Made by a program: the position numbers and the translations under genes
Shown here: piece by piece, positions 34,801 to 43,880 of the stretch
How positions within the stretch are numbered: the stretch's first letter is position 1
Layout: each line of letters opens with the position of its first letter
NCBI GenBank assembly: GCA_015679245.1
Contig: CP064953.1
Span: forward strand, 1,302,001 to 1,366,000
From: Actinomycetaceae bacterium zg-1166
GTDB lineage: Bacteria; Actinomycetota; Actinomycetes; Actinomycetales; Actinomycetaceae
Reading direction: 5' to 3'
Length of the DNA stretch: 64,000 nucleotides
The notes under the pieces: generated by a model
What the model saw: only the letters and a program-made list of their open reading frames with translations
What the model was told of the DNA's origin: nothing
Databases searched by the model: none

Positions 34801-34884
34801 TGGTGCGCGAGGCGGGACTTGAACCCGCACGTCCTAAGACACCAGAACCTAAATCTGGCGCGTCTGCCATTTCGCCACTCGCGC
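34801..34884 (-). tRNA. tRNA-Leu (anticodon UAG)
   Basis: The minus strand folds as a class II tRNA. The acceptor stem is GCGCGAG paired with CTCGCGC, the anticodon stem CCAGA/TCTGG encloses TTTAGGT (anticodon TAG), there is a variable arm, and the T-arm contains GTTCAAGTC. The 3' CCA is encoded. It reads CUN leucine codons. Confidence 0.95.
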
Positions 34885-35075
34885 ATATCCCCGAAGAGAC
34901 TTACCTATTGTACCTGCCCGACACAGTTCCTGCGCGGCATCATCCCAAGCGAGGCACACTGCACACCCTTCTTGGATGTTCTTTCGGCCATATATTTCTC
35001 GAACGAAGGGCGGCACATCTCAGTCCACGATGGGCATGGCAGGCTTCACTCCTTCGATCAGAGAACAGCACACCC

Positions 35076-35103
35076 TTTCATCTCGTTGGAATTTCATCTC
35101 GTT
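35076..35103. repeat. 12-bp direct repeat, 16-bp period
   Basis: TTTCATCTCGTT occurs at 35076-35087 and at 35092-35103 with four bases between. Confidence 0.8.
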
Positions 35104-35115
35104 CAGTGATCTTTA

Positions 35116-35203
35116 ATCCATGAGCCAATGCGGATAGATCTAGCCTTGACCGGCTCAGCAATTGTGACAATCGCTTCGATCCATGAGCCATGCAAGCGGA
35201 TCT
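35116..35203. repeat. Imperfect direct repeat of about 26 bp, 63-bp period
   Basis: Both copies (35116-35141 and 35179-35203) contain ATCCATGAGCCA, then a GCGGA block and ATCT, differing by small insertions and deletions. It lies just downstream of the thiol peroxidase stop codon. Confidence 0.65.
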
Positions 35204-35210
35204 GTTGAGG

Positions 35211-35690
35211 TCACTCTTCGTCGATCCCGAGGCTACGACGAAGACGCGCCACATGCCCGGTGGCTTTGACGCTGTACTGTGCATTGAGGATCGTCCCGTC
35301 CTTGCCCACAACAAAAGTGGAGCGCAACACGCCAGTGAGGAGTTTCCCGTAGTTGTTCTTTTCACCCCACGCCCCGTAAGCCTCATGTACTTCGTGCTCT
35401 GGATCAGAGGCTAGCGGGAAGTTAAGACCATCACGTGCAGCAAACTTTTCCAGCGATGCGAGCGAATCGCGCGAAATTCCCACCACGCTGTAACCGGCGC
35501 TCTTCAAGGAGTTAAGGGAATCGCGGAAGTCGCAGGCTTCCGTCGTGCATCCAGGCGTCATAGCTTTCGGATAAAAGTACACCACCACGCCTTTTGACGA
35601 TTCAGCAAGAACGTGAGAAAGAGTCACGGTACCGGCAGTAGAAGGAAGTGAAAATTCAGGGGCGCGATCACCCACGTTAAGCATTGTCAT
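35211..35690 (-). CDS. bcp: Thioredoxin-dependent thiol peroxidase (Bcp/PrxQ)
   Basis: A 159-residue peroxiredoxin of the BCP/PrxQ subgroup. YFYPKAMTPGCTTEACDFRD contains the peroxidatic Cys48 and, five residues later, Cys53, the resolving position of the two-Cys PrxQ type. The RSTFVVGKDGTI segment near residue 128 holds the conserved Arg. It reduces hydrogen peroxide and organic hydroperoxides in the cytoplasm using thioredoxin. Single gene; its upstream region is shared with the divergent DUF4916 gene. Confidence 0.93.
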   Translation of the reverse strand: MTMLNVGDRAPEFSLPSTAGTVTLSHVLAESSKGVVVYFYPKAMTPGCTTEACDFRDSLNSLKSAGYSVVGISRDSLASLEKFAARDGLNFPLASDPEHEVHEAYGAWGEKNNYGKLLTGVLRSTFVVGKDGTILNAQYSVKATGHVARLRRSLGIDEE

Positions 35691-35801
35691 AGCCTTATTC
35701 TCTCACCGTTCACGCTGCTCCTCAGCCTCGTAACGTTCACCGGGTGAGAAATAGGAGGGGTAGCTCGCTCTCTCACGTCACCCTCCTGGCAAGATAGGAG
35801 T

Positions 35802-36332
35802 ATGAGCGAGATCGATTCGGCAGACATGGGCCCGTGGCTCTCCCCCGACGATTTAGAGTTTGTGCGCCGCAAGGTACCGATAGTCTACGTGGAGATCGTA
35901 CCTGTGAGGCTGGATGAATCCGGCGAACTTGAGGCCGTAGGTATGCTGCTGTGCGTGGAAGGCAATTCAATTATGAGAGCTTTTCCTGCCGGGCGCGTGC
36001 TCTACCACGAACGAGTGCGCGACGCGATCTCACGCCACATCGAAAAAGATCTCGGTCCTGTGTCACTGCCTCAGATTCCAGCCTGCGTAACCCCCTTCAC
36101 CGTTGGCGAATACTTTCCCACTCCTGGCGAAGGTTGGCACGACGAACGCCAGCACGCTATTTCTCTCGCCTATATCGTGGCTATGCAGGGCGACTGCAAT
36201 CCAGGATCAGATTCCCTTGAGTTCACATGGTTTACCCCAGGAGAGGCTCGAACTCCAGAGCTACAGGCTGAGCTTTCCCCCGCTCACGCTTCACTTCTGC
36301 GCAAAGCTCTCGCCAAGCTCGACGAAATCTAG
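35802..36332 (+). CDS. DUF4916 (Nudix-like) protein
   Basis: A 176-residue soluble protein. The start GPWLSPDDLEFVRRKVPIVYVEIVPVR and later FTVGEYFPTPGEGWHDERQHAISLAY match the actinobacterial DUF4916 family, which is related to Nudix hydrolases. The classic Nudix box (GX5EX7REUXEEXGU) is not complete here: the helix reads FPAGRVLYHERVRDAISRH, so hydrolase activity is uncertain. The ATG follows ATAGGAGT. It is divergent from the thiol peroxidase gene and convergent with rdgB. Confidence 0.8.
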   Translation: MSEIDSADMGPWLSPDDLEFVRRKVPIVYVEIVPVRLDESGELEAVGMLLCVEGNSIMRAFPAGRVLYHERVRDAISRHIEKDLGPVSLPQIPACVTPFTVGEYFPTPGEGWHDERQHAISLAYIVAMQGDCNPGSDSLEFTWFTPGEARTPELQAELSPAHASLLRKALAKLDEI

Positions 36333-36376
36333 ATCCCAGCCCTCTTACTGCACGCCTCACAGCGAGCATTTGCTAT

Positions 36377-37027
36377 CTATACCAGGCCAAGCTCCTGTGC
36401 AATAGCAGGAGCGATGGTGCGGATCGCTGCACCGCGGTGGGAGATTATGTCCTTGTGCTCTGGGGCAAGTTCAGCCGAGGAAACGCCGTAACCTTCAGGG
36501 CAAAAGATGGGATCGTAGCCAAAACCGTTCTCTCCACGTGGAGCGAAAAGCAACCGACCGTGCATCTCTCCCTCTCGAACGATTTCCCGATCCCCAACCA
36601 CGAGAGCTACGGCGCAATGGAAGTGTGCCCCTCGATGTTCCTCAGCAATATCTGCGAGCTGCGCAAGAAGAAGCTCAAGATTTTCCTGATCTGCTCCATG
36701 TCGCCCGCACCATCGTGCAGAGAAAATCCCCGGTGCCCCACCTAGCACATCCACACAGAGTCCGGAATCATCTGCTAGGGAAGGAAGGCCGGTAGCAGCT
36801 GCATAGGCACGAGCTTTGATGAGCGCATTTTCTGCGAAAGTAAGGCCATCTTCCACAGGTTCAGGCACATCGTAATCTCCGGCCCCGATAATATCTTCCG
36901 GATTGAGACCTGGGATAAGTGGGCAGATAATCGCACGAAGTTCACTGACTTTGTGGTTATTCTTAGTGGCCAGTAAGAGACGTGGAGTATTGTCAGAATG
37001 TGGGGCATCACTGGGGGCATTACTCAT
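36377..37027 (-). CDS. rdgB: dITP/XTP pyrophosphatase (RdgB/HAM1)
   Basis: A 216-residue HAM1 family enzyme. [16 protein letters not shown] (residues 18-33) is the N-terminal nucleotide-binding signature, [23 protein letters not shown] (about 90; D-D-S-G catalytic core) and [11 protein letters not shown] (about 165) complete it. It hydrolyses non-canonical purine triphosphates to keep them out of DNA and RNA. It overlaps rph by 4 bp, a conserved bacterial pair. Confidence 0.95.
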   Translation of the reverse strand: MSNAPSDAPHSDNTPRLLLATKNNHKVSELRAIICPLIPGLNPEDIIGAGDYDVPEPVEDGLTFAENALIKARAYAAATGLPSLADDSGLCVDVLGGAPGIFSARWCGRHGADQENLELLLAQLADIAEEHRGAHFHCAVALVVGDREIVREGEMHGRLLFAPRGENGFGYDPIFCPEGYGVSSAELAPEHKDIISHRGAAIRTIAPAIAQELGLV

Positions 37028-37800
37028 TGGAGTCCACCTACAATTCCAGGAACGATACCACCTTCGAGGAGAGCTTCTCGCTGTATCTGGGCAAGTTCTC
37101 CGTTACCTTTGGCCGCCAGATCGAGGAGGATCCCCAGCTGGGTGCGAGAAAAAGGAGCATGTTCGGCAGTTCCCTGGATCTCGATAAAGTCACCTGAACC
37201 TGTGGCTACCACGTTCATATCTGTATCGGCGCGCGAATCTTCCTCGTAGGGAAGATCAAGCACTTCGTGTCCACTGACCACACCCACCGAAATCGCCGAG
37301 AGCGTATCAGCAAGAACTGGCTTACTCACACGTGGACGGATGATCTTGCGCTCCACCGCCCAGCTCACCGCGTCGGTCAAGGCGAGAAATGCGCCAGTGA
37401 TCGAAGCTGTGCGCGTTCCGCCATCGGCCTGAAGAACGTCACAATCGACAACGATCGTATTCTCTCCCAGAGCCGACATATCGACAACACTGCGCAAAGA
37501 ACGCCCAAGGAGGCGAGAGATTTCCTGGGTGCGTCCCCCCACCTTTCCTCGTACAGATTCACGTTGCGAACGTTCGGAAGTGGCACGAGGAAGCATGGCG
37601 TACTCCCCGGTTACCCAGCCCAGTCCAGAATCTTTACGCCAACGGGGAACACCTTCAGTGAAGGAAGCGACGCACAGCACGGTAGTGCGCCCAAAGCTCA
37701 CGAGTACTGATCCCTCACCTTGTTCAAGGTAATGACGGGTAATACTCACGGGACGAAGTTCATCAGTAGCCCGGCCATCGCCACGCAGAAAATCGCTCAT
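37024..37800 (-). CDS. rph: Ribonuclease PH
   Basis: A 258-residue phosphorolytic 3'-5' exoribonuclease. [19 protein letters not shown] (about 88) and [20 protein letters not shown] (about 117; phosphate and metal binding) are the RNase PH signatures. It trims the 3' ends of tRNA precursors. The tRNA-Leu in this window encodes its CCA, so trimming rather than CCA addition would mature it. It lies 111 bases after the MBL gene and overlaps rdgB. Confidence 0.95.
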   Translation of the reverse strand: MSDFLRGDGRATDELRPVSITRHYLEQGEGSVLVSFGRTTVLCVASFTEGVPRWRKDSGLGWVTGEYAMLPRATSERSQRESVRGKVGGRTQEISRLLGRSLRSVVDMSALGENTIVVDCDVLQADGGTRTASITGAFLALTDAVSWAVERKIIRPRVSKPVLADTLSAISVGVVSGHEVLDLPYEEDSRADTDMNVVATGSGDFIEIQGTAEHAPFSRTQLGILLDLAAKGNGELAQIQREALLEGGIVPGIVGGLQ

Positions 37801-37911
37801 GAATCGAGCCTATCAAGCTCCTACGAACAGAATTCATTCACCCTTGCCTGTGAACAGGAAGTGAGCTTAAAGACACAACTACGCTCAGCCAGATCTTCGG
37901 ATCCTCGATTC

Positions 37912-38694
37912 TTAGAAACGGAACATCTCCCCTGCACGTACGCAGTGCACCGGCCCACTGTACACGTCCTCAGCTGCCCGGCGTACTGTCTCGGGATCTG
38001 TCCACGGCTGGAGATGGGTGAGAAGAAGTTTGCCCACGCCAGCCTTCTCAGCAAGCTCACCTGCACGCGAACCCGTCATATGGACTCCACGGACTTTATC
38101 GCGCCCATCTTCGAATGCAGATTCGCTGAGTAGGACATCTACGGATCGCGCCATCTCGATTTCACCCTCGCACAGATCCGTGTCACCAGTGTAGGCAAAG
38201 AGGACATCTCGATTGAGGTTGACATCCGAAGGCCCGCTCACGCGCACGCCTACACCAGGTACCGTGTGTTCTGCGGGGAAGAATTCGAGAACCATCGATC
38301 CAATTTCTACGCTCTGACCAGGTTCGATGCGATGGAAATGGAACTCTCCAGAGTAATCTTCGCTCTGCGAATCTCCACCGATTTGCCGCGTGCGCACCAG
38401 AGCATCCACAGGTGAGAAAACGTCGATACGTCCCAATGGCCCCTCGGGGTGCCAGCGACGATAGACCTGCATACCCACGATGTCGGCGCAGTGATCAGTG
38501 TGCATATGTGAAAAGACCATCGCATCGACATCGGCAGGATCCAGATAGTTGAGAAGTTGCCCCATAGCTCCTGGCCCAAAGTCAAGAACGATCGAGTGCG
38601 TCCGCCCTCCCGAATCAGCCTGCAGAAGGTAGGAGGACGCCACTGATGAACGTCCTGACATCGAACCTGAGCATCCGATGATCGTGAGCCTCAC
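37912..38694 (-). CDS. MBL-fold metal-dependent hydrolase (RNase Z-like)
   Basis: A 260-residue metallo-beta-lactamase-fold protein. RLTIIGCSGSMSG at the N-terminus and FSHMHTDHCADI (metal ligands H-x-H-x-D-H) identify the actinobacterial RNase Z-like family that sits between murI and rph. Further His/Asp ligands are in AYTGDTDLCEG and LLLTHLQPW. The substrate is unknown; a tRNase Z or cyclic-nucleotide phosphodiesterase role has been proposed for relatives. The GTG at 38694 gives the family-typical start; an upstream GTG at 38700 is too close to the GAGGAG site. Confidence 0.88.
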   Translation of the reverse strand: MRLTIIGCSGSMSGRSSVASSYLLQADSGGRTHSIVLDFGPGAMGQLLNYLDPADVDAMVFSHMHTDHCADIVGMQVYRRWHPEGPLGRIDVFSPVDALVRTRQIGGDSQSEDYSGEFHFHRIEPGQSVEIGSMVLEFFPAEHTVPGVGVRVSGPSDVNLNRDVLFAYTGDTDLCEGEIEMARSVDVLLSESAFEDGRDKVRGVHMTGSRAGELAEKAGVGKLLLTHLQPWTDPETVRRAAEDVYSGPVHCVRAGEMFRF

Positions 38695-38705
38695 ACGCAC
38701 TCCTC

Positions 38706-39518
38706 TTAGCTGTGTATGTCCTTGGTCGGCAAGACCGTTGCCACCTCCGGCCCGAGGAAGCGACGAGCTAACTTTCCAAAACGCGCAGGATCTCCTGTGG
38801 AGAAGAATTCATGGCGTGGCCGGGACGGCGGTGCAAATAAATCACTATCCGAGAGATGACGGTACACGTCTCTAGCGGTTTCGTCAGCCGATGAGACGAG
38901 GGCAACGTCGTCGCCCATAATAAGTCCAATAACCCCAGCAAGTAGTGGGTAGTGAGTACAACCGAGCACCAAAGTATCCACTTGAGCTGCACGAACGGGA
39001 GCCAGGTATTCCTCGGCAACCTCTCGAAGTTCTGCTCCCACAGTGATTCCAGCTTCGACGAATTCCACAAAACGTGGGCAAGGAGCCATTGTGAGATGAA
39101 GCTCTGGAGCGGCGGCGAAGGCGTCGGCATAAGCTCCCGAACCGATTGTTGCCTCCGTGCCGATCACCCCGATCCTTCCACTTCGCGTGGCGCGCGCAGC
39201 ACGACGAACCGCAGGGTGAATCACCTCCACCACAGGGATCCCGCGAGATCGCTGATACCGTTCACGCGCATCGACCAGCACAGAAGCCGAGGCAGAATTG
39301 CAGGCAATTACGAGCATTTTCACGTCGGATTCGACAAGACGATCCATAATATCAAGGGCATATTCACGCACTTGTGCAATGGGACGAGATCCGTAGGGGC
39401 TACGGGCAGTATCTCCGATATACGTGATCGATTCGTTGGGAAGTTGGTCGATAATTGCTCGCGCTACGGTGAGCCCTCCCACCCCTGAATCAAAAACACC
39501 AATTGACCGAGTATCCAT
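38706..39518 (-). CDS. murI: Glutamate racemase
   Basis: A 270-residue racemase. [18 protein letters not shown] (residues 5-22) is the N-terminal signature; the two catalytic cysteines are in [10 protein letters not shown] (Cys73) and [11 protein letters not shown] (about Cys186). It provides D-glutamate for MurD. It lies six bases after the DUF2017 gene and twelve before the MBL gene, so it is probably in one transcript with clpS. Confidence 0.95.
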   Translation of the reverse strand: MDTRSIGVFDSGVGGLTVARAIIDQLPNESITYIGDTARSPYGSRPIAQVREYALDIMDRLVESDVKMLVIACNSASASVLVDARERYQRSRGIPVVEVIHPAVRRAARATRSGRIGVIGTEATIGSGAYADAFAAAPELHLTMAPCPRFVEFVEAGITVGAELREVAEEYLAPVRAAQVDTLVLGCTHYPLLAGVIGLIMGDDVALVSSADETARDVYRHLSDSDLFAPPSRPRHEFFSTGDPARFGKLARRFLGPEVATVLPTKDIHS

Positions 39519-39524
39519 CGCATC

Positions 39525-40349
39525 CTACTTTCGCCAGGATCGACGTATGAGAGCACCGAGCAGGGATTCCTGCCACCACGAGAGCATCGAATAGAGAACA
39601 GAGAGAAGTTCGCTAGTATCGTCTGATTCTTGTGCCGCTCCTACCTGCGTATCGAAGGAAGAAATTGCCGCAGATTTCTCTTCCACAGAGTTTTCTCGAT
39701 CCTGCGAGGCTGGCACATCTCCTTCGAGCCAAGGCGAATTTCCCTCGGATAGAGCAGGATCAGAAGTGGACTTGTCCATAAGGCTAGCGGCGCGACGATA
39801 GACCTCCTCGGAATCGTCATCGTCTTCAATCCCCAAACGTACAGCGAGGACAATACGGATATCATTACAGGCAGCAAGCCAGGAACCCACATCTTCCGCA
39901 CGCACCCACACAGTGCCGTTCTTTTCGCTCAAGCTGGTGAAAAAAAGAGCAAGGTGATCGGCCTTCGCACTCGCGACACTCGTCTGTGTTATCGAGCGAA
40001 GCTCACGGGCAAGCTCCGGATTTTCTGACATATCGGGAAGAAGTCGCGCTATCGCATCATCCATAGGAATCTGCGGTCGCTCTTTCTCCTCAAATTCGAT
40101 CCTCCCGCCTTTCTCCACATTCTCATAGGCTTCGTCGTAGCCGGCGAGCCACCCAAGCTCGGCTGCGTAGGGAGCCAACGGATCATTCTCGTCAAGGGAT
40201 GCCGACGTGGATGCGGCAGCACGTTTTTCCAACCTGACCCCCAGCATAAGACCCACATCGTAGGCAAGGCCGCGAATCACCTGACGTTCATTGGCATCCA
40301 CATGCGAAACAAATCCCCCGCGCTCGACGCAAAAAGCCCGCATCGGCAC
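39525..40349 (-). CDS. DUF2017 family protein
   Basis: A 274-residue soluble protein of the actinobacterial DUF2017 family, recognised by the N-terminal ERQVIRGLAYDVGLMLG, the acidic RLLPDMSENPELARELRSIT block and VRAEDVGSWLAACNDIRIVLAVRLG. The function is unknown. Family members lie next to clpS in actinobacteria, as here: the start overlaps the clpS stop by one base, which points to coupling and a possible role near ClpS-dependent proteolysis. The C-terminal 70 residues are hydrophilic and Ser/Glu-rich. An ATG two codons later is an alternative start. Confidence 0.85.
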   Translation of the reverse strand: MPMRAFCVERGGFVSHVDANERQVIRGLAYDVGLMLGVRLEKRAAASTSASLDENDPLAPYAAELGWLAGYDEAYENVEKGGRIEFEEKERPQIPMDDAIARLLPDMSENPELARELRSITQTSVASAKADHLALFFTSLSEKNGTVWVRAEDVGSWLAACNDIRIVLAVRLGIEDDDDSEEVYRRAASLMDKSTSDPALSEGNSPWLEGDVPASQDRENSVEEKSAAISSFDTQVGAAQESDDTSELLSVLYSMLSWWQESLLGALIRRSWRK

Positions 40350-40621
40350 TACTCGCTCTCCTCAATCGTGGCACATAACCCGAAGGTATGCATGGCTTGC
40401 GCATCCGCCTCCATTGCTTCGCGTTGCCCCATGGAGACAACCGCACGTCCCTTCCTATGTACAGTCATCATGAGGTCATGGGCGCGTTCCTTATCCATTG
40501 CGAAGTAGGACTCAAACACCCACTGGACATAACTCATGAGATTAACAGGATCGTTATGGACGACAGTCTGCCATCCACCCGTCTCCACGTGCTCAGGGGT
40601 CTGAAGCGGTTGTGTACTCAC
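40349..40621 (-). CDS. clpS: ATP-dependent Clp protease adaptor ClpS
   Basis: A 90-residue ClpS. GWQTVVHNDPVNLMSYVQWVF (the N-end-rule binding loop with N-D-P-V-N) and the motif MMTVHRKGRAVV are diagnostic. ClpS delivers proteins with N-degrons to ClpAP/ClpCP. The GTG start has no Shine-Dalgarno but TAAAAT lies six bases upstream, which suggests a leaderless transcript. Only 40 bp separate it from divergent pncB. Confidence 0.95.
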   Translation of the reverse strand: MSTQPLQTPEHVETGGWQTVVHNDPVNLMSYVQWVFESYFAMDKERAHDLMMTVHRKGRAVVSMGQREAMEADAQAMHTFGLCATIEESE

Positions 40622-40627
40622 CCACTC

Positions 40628-40633
40628 ATTTTA
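40628..40633 (-). promoter_or_regulatory. Possible -10 box of a leaderless clpS transcript
   Basis: TAAAAT lies six bases before the GTG of clpS, and no purine-rich ribosome-binding site is present. The expected transcription start would fall on or next to the start codon. No convincing -35 box was found. Confidence 0.4.
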
Positions 40634-40661
40634 GCCCGGTAAGCGGGATACCATAGGAGGT

Positions 40662-42017
40662 ATGGCTCACCACCCCAGCACGGCGTTGCTCACCGACATG
40701 TACGAACTGACAATGATCGACGCTGCTCTCAAATCTGGCACAGCGCATCGCGCGAGTGTCTTTGAGGTCTTTGCTCGCCGTCTCCCCGGAGGGCGCCGCT
40801 ACGGTGTTGTAGCCGGAACTGGACGTGTACTCGAAGCGATCAGAGACTTTCGTTTCTCCGAGGAAGAGATCACCTACCTTGCTCAAACCGCAATCGTGGG
40901 GGAACAGACACTAGAGTGGCTCTCCACCTACCGCTTTACTGGCAACATATACGGATACACCGAAGGGGAATGCTACTTCCCTTATTCACCTATCCTCACG
41001 GTGACGGGCACCTTTGCTGAGGCGTGCATTCTGGAAACAGTGATACTTTCCATTCTCAATCACGATTCGGCAGTAGCCACGGCAGCTTCACGTATGACAG
41101 CTGCAGCTCATGGGCGCCCTTGTATTGAATTTGGCGCCCGACGCACACACGAAAGCGCCGCCGTTCACGCCGCACGCGCTGCCGTGATCGCAGGTTTTGC
41201 CGCTACTTCCGATGTAGAGGCCGGCAGGCGCTACGGCCTCACCATAGCGGGAACCTCAGCTCACTCCTTCACGCTTGTTCACGACGACGAACAACACGCT
41301 TTCGCTGCACAGATTGCCACAATGGGGCCTGGCACCACCTTACTCGTGGACACCTACGACATCCCCACTGGAGTAGAGCGAGCGGTGGCTGCAGCACGCG
41401 CAGCAGGCGGAGAACTCGGCGCAATCCGAATTGATTCTGGCGATCTCATTGCCCAGGCCTTCACCACCCGCAAACAGCTTGATGAACTTGGAGCTACTTC
41501 CACAAAAATCACTGTCACATCCGACCTTGACGAATACGCAATCGCAGCCCTTGGTGCAGCTCCTGTAGACGTCTATGGCGTTGGTACGCAGTTAGTTACA
41601 GGCTCAGGTCAACCCACCGCACAGATGGTCTACAAGCTCGTCGCCCGCGAAGGTGTAGACGGTCACATGCACGAAGTCGCTAAGGCATCACAGAACAAGA
41701 GTTCCATTGGTGGCCTCAAAGTGGCGGGTCGTGTACGTGACGCACGAGGGCACGCAGCTCAGGAGCTTATCGTTTCAGCTCAGAGCTTCGAGGAAGGCTT
41801 GGCCTACCTCGAACATTCAGGGGCGCGACCCCTCCAGGCCAAGCTCGTGGAAGCCGGAGTGATTAACGAGCAATTCCTTGGTACCCACGCAATTGCTCCA
41901 GCAGCTGCGCGCCATGAAATCTCGCGTGCAGAATTGCCTTACGACGGATGGCGCCTCTCCGCAGGTGAGCCAGCTGTACCGACAAAGATGGTGGATATCT
42001 TCACAGGTGACGACTAA
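40662..42017 (+). CDS. pncB: Nicotinate phosphoribosyltransferase
   Basis: A 451-residue NAPRTase. STALLTDMYELTMIDAAL at the start, RRLPGGRRYGVVAGTGR (about 45), EFGARRTHESAAVH (about 155; phosphorylated-His region) and AIRIDSGDL (about 265) are family signatures. It converts nicotinate and PRPP to nicotinate mononucleotide in NAD salvage. The ATG has AGGAGG one base before it. It is transcribed divergently from clpS and convergently with the helicase gene, with a shared terminator. Confidence 0.95.
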   Translation: MAHHPSTALLTDMYELTMIDAALKSGTAHRASVFEVFARRLPGGRRYGVVAGTGRVLEAIRDFRFSEEEITYLAQTAIVGEQTLEWLSTYRFTGNIYGYTEGECYFPYSPILTVTGTFAEACILETVILSILNHDSAVATAASRMTAAAHGRPCIEFGARRTHESAAVHAARAAVIAGFAATSDVEAGRRYGLTIAGTSAHSFTLVHDDEQHAFAAQIATMGPGTTLLVDTYDIPTGVERAVAAARAAGGELGAIRIDSGDLIAQAFTTRKQLDELGATSTKITVTSDLDEYAIAALGAAPVDVYGVGTQLVTGSGQPTAQMVYKLVAREGVDGHMHEVAKASQNKSSIGGLKVAGRVRDARGHAAQELIVSAQSFEEGLAYLEHSGARPLQAKLVEAGVINEQFLGTHAIAPAAARHEISRAELPYDGWRLSAGEPAVPTKMVDIFTGDD

Positions 42018-42018
42018 A

Positions 42019-42051
42019 ACTTCGCCTCATCTAACCACGACGAGGCGAAGT
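42019..42051. terminator. Bidirectional terminator between pncB and the helicase gene
   Basis: Perfect 10-bp arms ACTTCGCCTC and GAGGCGAAGT (42019-42028, 42042-42051) with a 13-base loop between two convergent genes. On the minus strand the stem is followed by TTTTAG, giving the better U-tract for the helicase transcript. Confidence 0.75.
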
Positions 42052-42068
42052 CGCCCCAGGCTTCCCCA

Positions 42069-43880
42069 TCACTTCCTCCCCACAAACCACTTGCGAATCT
42101 GGTTGCAGCGAGCTTCAATCTGTTCGGCTGAGGCTCGCGGTACCTCTGGTCCTCCGCAGATACGACGCAACTCGGAGTGGATCAGCGCATGTGGTTTATT
42201 CGTCTTGAGCGACCAGGCTGAGACAAGGGCGGAGAGTTCCTTGCGTGAGGCTCGACGCCGACGCATCTCGTCGGCTCCAGGTCGCGACGCTACCTGGGAA
42301 CTGCTCGCCTGTTTGTTTTGCTCTGCTTGGTGCTGGCGCAGCAACGTTGTCACTTGCTCGGGCTCAAGCAGGCCAGGAATACCGAGAAAATCAGCTTCCT
42401 CATCCGAGCCTGCCTCAGCCATTGAGCCAAACTCACCACCATCAAAAAGTGCGCGATCAAAAGCGGCATCCGAATCGAGAGCTTCGAAGCCGGGAAGAGC
42501 GAGCTGCTCAGAAGCCTTCTCCTGCTGGTTCGCGCGGGCAAGAAGTTCGTCCTCCCAGGTTCCTTCCTCCTGGGCGGCTGGCTTTGTAAGAGCGTGATCG
42601 CGTTCTTTTTCCAGCTCAGAAGCAAGTTCAAGAAGCTGCGGTACGGAGGGGAGAAACACTGTGGCCGTCTCTCCTCGCTTACGCGCACGCACGAAGCGTC
42701 CAATTGCCTGGGCAAAAAAGAGCGGCGTGGCTGTCGATGTGGCGTAGACTCCCACAGCCAGGCGTGGCACATCCACTCCTTCAGAAACCATGCGCACTGC
42801 TACCATCCAGCGTTTCTTCCCAGCTGAGAATTCCTCAATTCGATCCGAGGCGCTGGAATCGTCAGAGAGAACGAGGGTAGTTTCTTGCCCGGTAATCGCG
42901 GAGAGTTGAGCAGCGTAAGCACGAGCAGATTTGTGATCGGTAGCGATGACGAGTCCACCGGCATCGGGAAGCGACGCACGGACAGTGGAAAGACGTTCAT
43001 CAGCTGCAGCGAGCACAGCGGGAATCCACTCCCCCTTCGGATTAAGCGCGGTGCGCCAAGCCTGGGCCTGCATATCCTTCGTGAGTGGTTCACCCAGCGT
43101 GGCTGCTACTACGTCTCCCTGCTTCGTTTGCCAGCGCATCTGCCCCGAATAGCTAAGAAACATAACCGGACGCACAACACCGTCGCGCAACGCAGCCGAA
43201 TATCCGTAGGCGTAATCAGCGCGCGAACGCGCAACGCCGTCAGCATCTGGTGTGTACTCGACGAAGGGGATAGCCGCAGTATCAGAACGGAAGGGAGTTC
43301 CTGTGAGAGAGAGGCGGCGCGTAGCTGGCTCAAACGCTTCAAGGATTCCGCTTCCCCAGGAGAGAGCATCGCCACCGTGGTGAACTTCGTCGAGAATAAC
43401 GAGAGTGGGGCGACGTTGCGTACGTGAGCGATGGAGCGAAGGGTTCGCAGCCACCTGAGCGTAGGTGAGGCAAACTCCGTCGAAGAAGCTACCTTCCTCG
43501 CCCTGAGCATTCGTGAAGTCAGGATCCAACTGGAGACCAACGCGGGCAGCTGCCTGAGCCCACTGCGTTTTAAGGTGCTCGGTGGGGCAGACCACCGTCA
43601 CTTTGTGCACCGTACCGCGAGAGAGCTGGGTAGCGGCGATACGCAGAGCGAAAGTGGTCTTTCCAGCGCCGGGAGTAGCCACCGCGAGAAAATCCTGCGG
43701 ATCAGTGGCGAGATAACGTTCGAGTGCTTCAGCCTGCCAAGCACGCAAGGAGGAAGCTGTTCCCCATGCCGCACGCCGAGGGAAGGAAGGAGAGAGCGCT
43801 CCGGCTGCCGAAACGGAGGCGGAACGAGGATGAGTGCGGGTGGTCTTGCGTGTGTCGGGGCGAGAGTGCCCCGTGCTCAC
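42069..43880 (-). CDS. Superfamily 2 DEAD/DEAH-box helicase
   Basis: A 603-residue SF2 helicase. Motif I is ATPGAGKTTFALR (about 68), motif II VILDEVHHGG (a DEVH box, about 165), motif III SLTGTPFRS (about 192) and motif VI QAIGRFVRARKRGE (about 388). The first 40 and last 120 residues are variable; the C-terminal part ends with an Arg/Lys-rich segment. The architecture resembles the UvrB/RecG-like DNA helicases common in actinobacteria; the substrate is unknown. Its GTG overlaps the DUF3039 stop by 4 bp, and this pair is conserved in the phylum, so a joint role is likely. Confidence 0.88.
   Translation of the reverse strand: MSTGHSRPDTRKTTRTHPRSASVSAAGALSPSFPRRAAWGTASSLRAWQAEALERYLATDPQDFLAVATPGAGKTTFALRIAATQLSRGTVHKVTVVCPTEHLKTQWAQAAARVGLQLDPDFTNAQGEEGSFFDGVCLTYAQVAANPSLHRSRTQRRPTLVILDEVHHGGDALSWGSGILEAFEPATRRLSLTGTPFRSDTAAIPFVEYTPDADGVARSRADYAYGYSAALRDGVVRPVMFLSYSGQMRWQTKQGDVVAATLGEPLTKDMQAQAWRTALNPKGEWIPAVLAAADERLSTVRASLPDAGGLVIATDHKSARAYAAQLSAITGQETTLVLSDDSSASDRIEEFSAGKKRWMVAVRMVSEGVDVPRLAVGVYATSTATPLFFAQAIGRFVRARKRGETATVFLPSVPQLLELASELEKERDHALTKPAAQEEGTWEDELLARANQQEKASEQLALPGFEALDSDAAFDRALFDGGEFGSMAEAGSDEEADFLGIPGLLEPEQVTTLLRQHQAEQNKQASSSQVASRPGADEMRRRRASRKELSALVSAWSLKTNKPHALIHSELRRICGGPEVPRASAEQIEARCNQIRKWFVGRK

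Larger units (their letters stand above)
34885..35210. other. Non-coding region between tRNA-Leu and the thiol peroxidase gene
   Basis: No supported gene. It contains two sets of short direct repeats (35076-35103 and 35116-35203). The tRNA promoter should lie just right of 34884 but is not clear by eye. Confidence 0.5.

Noticed and set aside
34432-35109. Long plus-strand open frame of 225 codons across the tRNA-Leu region
   Set aside because: It reads through the antisense of tRNA-Leu (giving the well-known spurious WCARRDLNPH peptide), has no ribosome-binding site and no protein-like composition.
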